Below, piece by piece: positions 56,726 through 64,000 of a DNA stretch of 64,000 nt (position 1 is the first letter of the stretch; each line of letters starts with the position of its first letter). This stretch comes from Echinometra lucunter (Eukaryota > Echinodermata > Echinoidea > Camarodonta > Echinometridae). The DNA lies in assembly GCA_029962745.1 (NCBI GenBank), contig CM057152.1, forward strand, positions 26,720,507 to 26,784,506, read 5' to 3'. The translations under genes and the position numbers were made by a program. The notes below the pieces were generated by a model. The model did no database searches. It was not told the DNA's origin and saw only the letters and a list, made by a program, of their open reading frames with translations.

Positions 56726-59490
56726 TTATGCATCATACAGAGAGAGAAGATATTTCTTATACAGATTTTTAAATGAGTTATTAAACTGAACAGATTGCAA
56801 AAAAGAAGGTAATGAATTCCAAATTTTAGGGCCTACAAAACGAAGAGAATTATTTAATAATTGAGAAGAAACATTGAAATTGTGAAACTTATTGGCACTC
56901 CTTGTATGATAGCTGTGAACATTCCTGTTAAGCGAAAATAACTGTTGAAGGTTGGGAGGTAAAGTATCAGAAAAATACCGGTGCATCAACTGAGCAATTT
57001 GTAATTTATTGATGTCATAAATATGTAAAGTATTAAATCTGTTGAATAATGGTTCATCTAAATAAATTCCAAGGTAATTGAAAGCTTTACATTGCTCAAT
57101 AGGTTTATTATTAATAAAAATACAAACATCATCATATAATGGATTTGATTTCCTAACACGTTTGAATAAAAGAAATTTAGTTTTAGATACATTCAATGAG
57201 AGCTTATTGCAAATCAACCATTCATATACATATTTCAGGTTAAGGTTTAGATTTTGTACCAAAAGATTGAAATGTTTATCTGAGGCAAGAATAGTCGTAT
57301 CATCAGCAAAAAGAGTAAATTACAAAAAGATGAGCAATTAACAATGTCATTTAGATATACTAAAAATAACAAAGGTCCTTATATGGAGCCCTGGGGGACA
57401 CCAAATGATATTGGTTTATAAAGTGATTTATGAGAGTTAACAGATGTATATTGTTTTCTGTCGGCAAGATAACTATGAAACCAACTGAGAGGTATACCTC
57501 TTACACCATAAAAACGTAATTTAGCTAATAATATATCATGTGGAATGGTATCGAAGGCTTTCGACAGATCTATGAAGACGCATATTGCATGTTTGTTTAC
57601 ATCAACATAACGGATTAGTTTATCATATAAATCAAGAATAGCAAGACCTGTTGAAAAATCTTTACGAAATCCATACTGATCTTTACATAATATATTGAAA
57701 CGACTTAAAAAACTGGAGAGTCTATTAAAAACCAGCCTTTCAAGAATTTTAGAAAAGGAAGGCAAAATCGAAATAGGGCGATAATTATCAACGTTACATG
57801 TGTCTCCCTTCTTGAATAAAGAAATTATCTTGGCAGTTTTCATGTCGGAAGGAAAAACCCTACTTTGCAGTGACAGATTAAAAATATGAGTTAAAGGTAT
57901 GAGTACAAAATTGATTATGGATTTTAAAAGTCGTGAGCTAATGTTATCATACCCAGCACTGTTTCCATTGGGCATTTTATTGACAATATTAATGATTTCA
58001 CTGATAACTACCGGTTTAAAAAAGAAACTCTGAAGAAAGTTTCCTTGCAAATAACTCGAGAATGATATTTGAGAATCTGGAATGGTCTTTGCAAGATTTT
58101 CTCCAACATTAACAAAATGGTTATTAAATATATTTGCAATTTCATCTGGATTGCTGACAGTAATACCATTATAATCAAGCATGTGAATAGGTAAAGATTT
58201 CTTTTTGCTCAAGATATTATTAACAACGTTCCATGTTTGACGTAAATCAGACTTAACAGCTTTAAATTTTTCAAAATAATATTTTCTTTTAGCACAGCGT
58301 TTCAAATGATTAAGTTTATTGCGATAATGTTTATATTTTTGTTCATTTTCAGGAGAAGGGTTGGATTTGTATCTACCATATAACATATTATTGATTTTTA
58401 TTGATCTCAAAATTCTAGGAGTTATCCAAGGTTTTTTAATTTTAGTTTTGATGTTGTGTTTCCTCTTTTGACAAGGCATATGTTTATCACAAAGTAATAG
58501 AACCTTATTAAGAAATAAACTGTATGCAATATTAACATCATCAGATTGTAGTACCATATTCCAATCAACCATTTTCAAATCATTATTTAAGGAGGCTACA
58601 GAAGTAGAAGTGATATTACGTACACAATTCTCAGCATAAGCAACATCTTTGAATACTGATATGGATGAAATATGAAATATTGGAAAATGATCACTGATGT
58701 CAGAAACACAGAAACTAGACAACATAGTTTCATTGCAATTATTTGTAAAAATATTATCGAGGAGAGTAGTTGAGTCATGAGATATACGAGTCGGTTTATT
58801 AATCAAAGGATAAAATCCAAAAGAGAAAAACATATCCAAGAAATTGCTTAAATTTGAAACCTTGTTATAATCCAAAAGATTCAAGTTAAAATCACCCATG
58901 ATATAACATGTTTTATGGTTTTTTACAAGAGAGTACAATATATTTTCAAAGTTGTTGATAAAATCGTAAATGTTACTTGAAGGTTTACGATAAACAACTC
59001 CAATAATCTTGCTATGACAACTTCCACTCAAAATTTCAATAAATAGAGATTCCACTCCATCAATATCAAACGTGATATTCTCTAAAATACGAAAATTGAA
59101 TTTATTACTGAGAAAAAACGCAACTCCTCCTCCCCTTCCAGACAAACGAGCTGATTGAAGAAATGTATAGCCAGAAAGTGAAAAAATATCAGGTCTGTTA
59201 AACATCCAGGTTTCTGTTATACCGATGATCGAAAATGGATAATTCAACGACATTAAATATTCACAAATACTGTCAAAATTCTTATATAAACTCTTAGCAT
59301 TAAAATGGATAAGACTGAACTGTTTCTTCGATACATTGCAAGTATTCTTATGAAACTGATCTTCATTATAGTAATTACAATAAATATTTTCAACAGAAAA
59401 GGAATCTGAGTCATCGTAATCACCTTCACTCATGTATGAAGACTTTATCACGTTAAGTTTATCAATAACAGAGAAAGAGAAAGAATCCAT
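56726..59490 (-). pseudogene. LINE ORF2: AP endonuclease and reverse transcriptase (two lesions)
   Basis: About 921 codons. Endonuclease: Asn64 (HFNAKS), Glu93 (ITETW), the GDFNLN block around 199-204 and the catalytic-type Ser-Asp-His at 266-268. This domain would nick target DNA to prime reverse transcription. RT: NYRPISILPSFSKILERL around 569-586, DQYGFRK at 604-610, motif A FIDLSKAFDTIPHD at 639-652 and motif B GVPQG at 697-701. A TAA at 57379-57381 interrupts two codons after motif B, where the family has a hydrophobic residue before Gly-Pro-Leu. About 60 bases later a single-base deletion near 57320 shifts the frame just before motif C, here Phe-Ala-Asp-Asp. The last 178 codons are open and end in the Ile-Trp-Asn-Ser-Leu-Pro region. 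The copy is inactive as it stands. Confidence 0.92.
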
Positions 59491-59532
59491 TAAATGGAAC
59501 TACGATGATCTACACAACAGACGAATGCTGAA

Positions 59533-60426
59533 CTAATCCAGACGCTCAATGTCGGAGGCATTCCTTATCGATACTTTATGACCACTCTTGGTGAGCGAGA
59601 AGATCTTACCGTCGATAGACCATGTGAACTTTGTGTTCGGATGCTTCTTGGCTCTGTAGAACAGATCCTGTCGAAGAGATGTTAGATCTTCCCTGATAAC
59701 TATACCAGAGGCCTTCAGCTTTGACTTGGAAGCATACATGAGATGACGAGCATTGTATCTGGAGAACTTTACGATGATTGGCTTAGGACGAGGTTCCGGC
59801 AGAGGCGTGGAGTCGGACAACGAAGCCGACTCAGGAGCCAATGATGATGCGACATGTCTGGGAGTAATACGGTGACTTCTATCGATGTCTCGCGGGTCAA
59901 TTGAAACTTTCATCTTCTTTGCTATTTCAAGAACTAGGTCATCGGTATTCTCGTTTGCCTTTTGCTTAACACCGTAGATCCGCAAGCATTGCCTTCGAGA
60001 GTACTGCTCTTGGTCGTCTAGAAGTGACTCCATAGTCGCTATCCTCTTTCTCAGAGACTCCGAGGAAGCCGTCAAACTTGCTATTTTCTCCTCACTCTTC
60101 TTCATTTCTAGCTGAAATGACTCATGAAGATCGCTTGCGATTCTCTCGTAAATATTTGTGTACATGGCATTAACGATCTCCTTCACTACAACAGGTGATT
60201 GTAAAGCATGTATTACCTAATTCATCAATTCACTCTTTACACGATCCGGCGAATTTGAATTTGAAAGATTCGATGGGGTTGGATGAGCAGCTGAGCTCAC
60301 TTCAGAGTCGTCGTAGTCACTGAGACCAACTTCCCCAGAAGCTGTGGCGAGCGGTTGAAATAGATTGTCGATCGCTTCCTTCTTCTTTGTAGCAGCCTTT
60401 TTCTCTCCCTTTTTACCGCCAGGCAT
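59533..60426 (-). pseudogene. LINE ORF1: coiled-coil RNA-binding protein (one internal stop)
   Basis: About 297 codons counted from the ATG at 60426 (MPGGKKGEKK). A lysine-rich start and a Ser/Pro/Asn linker lead to an amber codon at 60217-60219, after which the same frame stays open to 59533. The second part has a heptad-like coiled coil (Leu/Ile-spaced Glu/Lys-rich stretch of about 45 residues), then 'QYSRRQCLRIYGV', typical of L1-ORF1/transposase_22-type RRM domains. A C-terminal domain follows with 'KPIIVKFSRYNAR' and 'REDLTSLRQDLFYRAK'. Such proteins coat LINE RNA as a trimeric chaperone. One C-to-T change in a Gln codon would explain the stop (inference). Confidence 0.88.
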
Positions 60427-60582
60427 GGTTTGCAAATTTCACAAAAACTGGTCCAAAATGATCCAGATGTAATAAAGAAAGGAAACAGTTCCACGTTACA
60501 CTATTCCTTGTGAACACATACGAAGAAATACGTAAATTTCCGGCAGAGAAAAAAATCAGTGTAGTGTCAGTGTCAGTGCGCC

Positions 60583-60654
60583 ATTTTGAAAATGTAAACG
60601 TAAACTGATTAATAACTTATTTTGAAAATGTAAACGTAAACTGATTAATAACTT
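60583..60654. repeat. 36-bp perfect tandem duplication at the LINE 5' border
   Basis: Two identical 36-mers (60583-60618 and 60619-60654) beginning ATTTTGAAAATGTAAACG. They lie immediately upstream of the LINE leader, where its 5' end is expected. Confidence 0.92.
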
Positions 60655-60659
60655 ATATC

Positions 60660-61210
60660 GAAAAATTGAAAATGCAGCAAGGGTATCCCCCTCCCACGGT
60701 ATAAAGGGAGATTTTTTAAATTTCGTGCAATTTTCAGCACAATAAAAATTAGTATTAGGGGTAACCTATATGAAAAGTGGCATATAGGGGGGCAAGGCGA
60801 GGGAGCGAAGCGACCGAAAGGGGAAGGATCTGGGATCCCCCCCCCCTTCCCATGATAGGGGGATTTTTGAAGGCATGAAAATGGCATTTTCTGCACACTA
60901 AAATTCAGTATAAGGGCATATAGGAGGAGGATCTGGGATCCCCCTTCCCATGACAGGGACATTTTTTGAAAATTCGTGCATGAAAATGTCATTTTCTGCA
61001 CACTAAAATTCAGTATAAGGGGTAACTTATATGAGAAGCGGCATGTGGGGGGGGGGGCAAGGTGAGAGAGTGAAGCGACCGAGCGGGGGGAGGGTGTGGG
61101 AGGGGGATACCCCCCTCCAACGGTAGGGAGATTTTTTAGAATTCGTGCATGAAATTGCATTTCCTGCACTCTGAAAATTCAGTATATGAGGAGTGGCATA
61201 TTTACGTTTT
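60660..61210. repeat. Degenerate tandem repeat, 3-4 units of about 120-190 bp
   Basis: Recurring blocks in order: 'AGGGAGATTTTTT', 'TTCGTGCATGAAAATG', 'TTCTGCACACTAAAATTCAG', 'AAGGGGTAACTTATATGA', 'GCGGCATGTGGGGGG', 'GAAGCGACCGA' and 'GGATCCCCC'. Units vary in length because some lack the G-rich half. Minus-strand frames of 60-170 codons over it are Pro/Ser-rich translations of the repeat, not genes. Confidence 0.88.
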
Positions 61211-61264
61211 ACTTTCATTTCGCAGGTTAGGGGTAAGGTAATTTTTTTTTGTTAATTAAAAAAA

Positions 61265-61560
61265 AAATGCTCGCCGATCAACAGGGGGGCCGTTGCCCCC
61301 TTGTGCCTCCCCCCTTTAGCTACGCCAGTGGGAGGAATTTCCAGCCCATTTTGCAGAGGGCATGGGGCCATAGGCCAACATGGATCAACGTCGCATACGA
61401 ACTTTGATCAACAGTATGCTGTAGGTGTCGCGAGGTGTCAGGTGATCGAAGTAGATGGTGGACCTATCCATGATTGTTTATTGAACACACTGGCGTACTG
61501 GAGAGGGGGGGGGGGGGGGCTTGGGGGCGTCAGCCCCCCCCCCCAATAAATTTCAACCAT
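61265..61560. repeat. Repeat remnants with TACGCCAGTG and ACTGGCGTACTGG ends
   Basis: 'CCCCCTTTAGCTACGCCAGTG' near 61311-61331 and 'ACACTGGCGTACTGGAGAGGG' near 61486, with G15 (61505) and C10 (61536) next to them. These are likely ends of two poly(G)-associated elements. Confidence 0.5.
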
Positions 61561-61884
61561 GGTTTATTTTCAATTTTATATTAGTGATATCACGCGAATT
61601 TCATTACTTCTCCCTAGACTCCCTTTCTAATGTTAAGTAACGCATTCACAATTTCCCAAATATAGCAAGACAGAAAACACGCATAATATCAATACTAATG
61701 TGTTTTATGATATAACACTTGGTTTTATCTGTTTATCTGACAATGGATTCAAACTTTGAAAGTGAATAATCTTAGATTCCCCAAAACTAGACACGGGCTT
61801 TAAGTTTGTAGTGCCAAATAGTGTTCTTTTACAGAGTTGCAAACCATCAATACTGCAAAAGGCTCCTTTACCATGGGAGTGCAC

Positions 61885-62105
61885 TTGCGTAGCCAAGGGG
61901 GGGGGGGGGCGATGGGGGAAGAGCGGGAATAGATAAGGAACAATTCAAAGAAACGTCGGAGCTTCCGCTCTTCGCGCGGGAGGGGGGAAATCCCCCCTCC
62001 CTGCACCCTTCTCCCTAGGGAGAGCGCTTTGCGCGCTCAGTAAGTGATTCACACGCGTCGCGTGCTCACTACCGCCCCACTAAAATGAAATCCTAGCTAC
62101 GCCAC
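61885..62105 (-). repeat. Poly(G)/CGCGCGAAGCGCGG repeat, reverse copy
   Basis: The reverse complement contains CAGTGGCGTAGCTAGGATTT, 'GTGAGCACGCGACGCGTGTG', 'GAGCGCGCAAAGCGCTCTCC', 'CCCTCCCGCGCGAAGAGCGG' and 'GACGTTTCTTTGAATTGTTC', matching 24830-25260. It is bounded by 'TTGCGTAGCCAAGGG' (G12) and 'CTACGCCACTG', giving the clearest whole copy in the window (about 220 bp). Confidence 0.8.
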
Positions 62106-62161
62106 TGTGGGAGTGAAACCCTGGTCCCCTACCGCATCACACACTCTCCATGCTCCTCCCC

Positions 62162-62225
62162 CAACGAACGTAGAGGGCGTCAACACTTTCTGCTGAAAAA
62201 GTGTTGACGCCCTCTACGTTCGTTG
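62162..62225. repeat. Perfect 28-bp-arm hairpin
   Basis: 'CAACGAACGTAGAGGGCGTC' and the next eight bases (AACACTTT) are exactly complementary to 62198-62225, with an 8-nt loop CTGCTGAA. It would make a miRNA-precursor-sized stem, but a young foldback insertion is equally likely. Confidence 0.92.
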
Positions 62226-62598
62226 CTCCTCCCCTTTTATTTCATAGTGTCTTGGTCTGTATTATTATCATAAGTCATAAAGTATTTTGTGTAACGCTGG
62301 CATTTGTTTGAAACTTACGAATATTATGTTTTCATAATCATGTTTCCGAGTTCATGAAAAAATCCTTTTCCGGTCGGTAGATTCATGACACGCTTATCCA
62401 TAATAGTACATGTCATCAAATTTGATGTTTCATATTGCATGTATTCTACTTCAAATGTTTATTTTTCATGATATTTACTTCTTTTGTTGGAAATGAGAAA
62501 AAATAAAAAATGAACTGAACTGAAGTTGGAATTTCCTTTTTCAGGTTTTGCAGATTGCACATTTTTAAGTCGAAAAAATGAAAAAGCTCCGTATCGTG

Positions 62599-62675
62599 AG
62601 GGGGGGGGGGGTACCCCGGCTCGGTCGCTACACTCCCTCAGGGTTGGTCGCTTCGCTCCTCGCAAAGATTGAGCC

Positions 62676-62706
<31 letters not shown>

Positions 62707-62740
62707 AAAAAAAAAAAAAATTGGGCTTATTACGCCACTG
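62599..62740. repeat. Poly(G), poly(C)22, poly(A)22 dispersed repeat with TACGCCACTG end
   Basis: G12-13 at 62599, 'GGTCGCTTCGCTCCTCGC', a long C run (about 62675-62696), a long A run to 62720, and 'TTATTACGCCACTGATT'. The end motif matches the other members of the group. Confidence 0.75.
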
Positions 62741-62759
62741 ATTATGAACAAACAGGGGT

Positions 62760-64000
62760 ATCCTATAGTTGCATGATCCAGCTCTCTCTTCCCAATACTC
62801 TTCTTTCTTCTCCTTTTTCTTCCTCTTTATTCTTCTTTTGCTCCTCTTTTTCTTATATCACTTGAAAATTCATAGGGGATGGGCAGTCGCCCACGGTCCC
62901 CTGTAGCGCAGCCCTGCATCACACAAATGTGGAAAGGAGTTGTGCACAAGGTCGACTATTTTTCTGATGTTAATACACTGAAATTCAAGGGAGCTATCCG
63001 ACCCACATTTCAATGGATAGCATCAAATACACATACCTGTTAACTGTTTCAACTTATCCATATTGAATAATTATGTATAATATATAAATTTTATAAACAG
63101 TCTAAATATTCAGTAATTTCAATTCACCTGCTTTACGTAATGGCTTCCCAATATATGGAATTCATTTTGCATACATTAATTGTTGCCCTGTCTGTCAAAT
63201 CTTTGAGGAAGTTTCCTCCAGGAATTGTGTATGAAATTAGTATGCAATCACCTGCATTCATTAGTCTGAGTGCAGTTTGCATAGATTAACTGTTGCTAGA
63301 TCGGACAGCCTGTTACAATCGTAAGGCCAGTCACTCTTTACTATTGTTGTAGCTCTACGTGTTTTAAAGTCCATGCACTTCTCAATTTTGCAAAAAGCCA
63401 GTAACAGTAGATAAATGCTTTGTATATAGACCAATTTCACAACGCAAGAGGGCAGCAGACTGTTCGACACAGTTCGACATACTGCGGTGGGCGCTCCAAC
63501 TTTTATAGTACACAAGTCAATAGCGCGTTATGTACATTCGTTCGATTTTTTCTCTATTTTTACCAGTATATGCAGATTTATTTTAATATTTGCAATGAGA
63601 AATTATCAGGGAAGTTCAGGTCGCAGCTGTGCGGTGCTCAAATGCCACAAGAATTAGAGAAAGTTTAAGAATTGGAAGCTAACTGAGTGCGAAATTCACT
63701 CGCTTTTGACTCATGAAGCCTGTTTGTGTGAGAAGCCGTACTCCCTACACAGGTTTCCGTAAGCAATGTGAAGGAATTCGTCGCTAGTGGGTAAAAATAT
63801 CAACAGAAAGGACTTTGAAGTCAAGAAACATTATCATTATGTACTTTGGCGTAAAATTTAATGAGTGAAAACATGACTTTGTAAACAGGGTAAGATTTAG
63901 GGCTCCCGTTTACTACGGCTGCTATGCTGCAATCGAACTTATACTGACAAAACAAAGTTGAAAAACCATCGAAAGTACAAAAATACATCATACCTTCATC
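62760..64000. other. Intergenic DNA, no gene recognised
   Basis: A CT-rich patch (62781-62853), then AT-rich sequence to the end of the window. Frames such as 63261-63515 minus show no motif. Confidence 0.5.

Larger units (their letters stand above)
56489..60582 (-). mobile_element. Near full-length non-LTR retrotransposon (jockey/CR1-like LINE)
   Basis: Minus-strand order: a 5' leader of about 150 bp, ORF1 (60426-59533), a 42-bp gap, ORF2 (59490-56726), then an AT-rich 3' UTR. It has an apurinic-type endonuclease and reverse transcriptase, no RNase H, and the C-terminal 'IWNSLP' motif, as in the CR1/L2/Daphne/Crack range. The exact clade is unresolved. The copy is almost intact: one stop in ORF1, and one stop plus one single-base deletion in ORF2. 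The 3' UTR may continue beyond the MITE at 55183-56486, down to about 55080. Confidence 0.9.

Noticed and set aside
60645..61218. Pro/Ser-rich 174-codon minus-strand frame
   Set aside because: Covers the degenerate tandem repeat, and its apparent protein repeats follow the DNA period.

Overview
This 64 kb window looks like non-coding, repeat-dense nuclear DNA from a marine invertebrate, most likely an echinoderm of the sea-urchin type. Three things point there. There is a jockey/CR1-like non-LTR retrotransposon. There is a tRNA-headed SINE carrying the tract 'CCCTTGAGCAAGGCA', which I remember from sea-urchin and other marine genomes. Foldback elements, microsatellites and long poly(G)/poly(C) runs are very abundant. 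The taxon is a recollection-based inference, not proven here. I see no prokaryotic genes, no complete host gene, no complete tRNA or rRNA gene and no CRISPR array.

Layout. Positions 1-5.7 kb: microsatellites (GA, TA, CT) in AT-rich DNA. 5.68-6.08 kb: a small TA-flanked element built from GGTGCAA palindromes. 8.3-9.1 kb: a degenerate duplication of about 411 bp. 14.5-17.1 kb: two long-inverted-repeat, TA-flanked mariner-like non-autonomous elements, followed by an array of 'CGTTATTCCGAAGG' units in both orientations. 18.6-26.7 kb: a 0.38 kb direct duplication brackets a 5.26 kb terminal-inverted-repeat element (20811-26073) with an exact 9-bp target duplication, probably Mutator-like, which is filled with younger nested repeats. 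31.7-36.7 kb: a cluster of about 140-bp palindromic MITEs, a 370-bp inverted duplication and a SINE interrupted by a MITE. 40.1-42.9 kb: a long GAA tract, then a 2 kb GAATG-periodic foldback structure. 47.5 kb: one possible host exon with a signal peptide. 49.2 kb: a hairpin with 83-bp arms and a tRNA T-arm in its loop. 51.7-53.1 kb: a GC-rich-ended MITE next to a LINE 3' fragment. 53.9-54.2 kb: a SINE inserted in a MITE. 55.2-60.6 kb: a nearly full-length LINE on the minus strand with a 1.3 kb foldback element in or next to its 3' region. 60.7-62.7 kb: tandem and dispersed poly(G)-associated repeats.

The only strongly recognisable proteins are the two LINE ORFs. ORF1 is a coiled-coil/L1-ORF1-like RNA-binding protein with one internal stop. 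ORF2 is an AP endonuclease plus reverse transcriptase with one stop and one frameshift. Everything else is best read as layered transposition: non-autonomous DNA transposons that depend on transposases not encoded here, SINEs that would depend on LINE machinery, and low-complexity expansion. The most unusual structures are the 5.26 kb TIR element with its subterminal motif array, the GAATG-phased foldback, the tRNA-loop hairpin, the GGTGCAA palindrome element, the reciprocal SINE/MITE nesting, and roughly three dozen poly(G)/poly(C) runs of ten or more bases.
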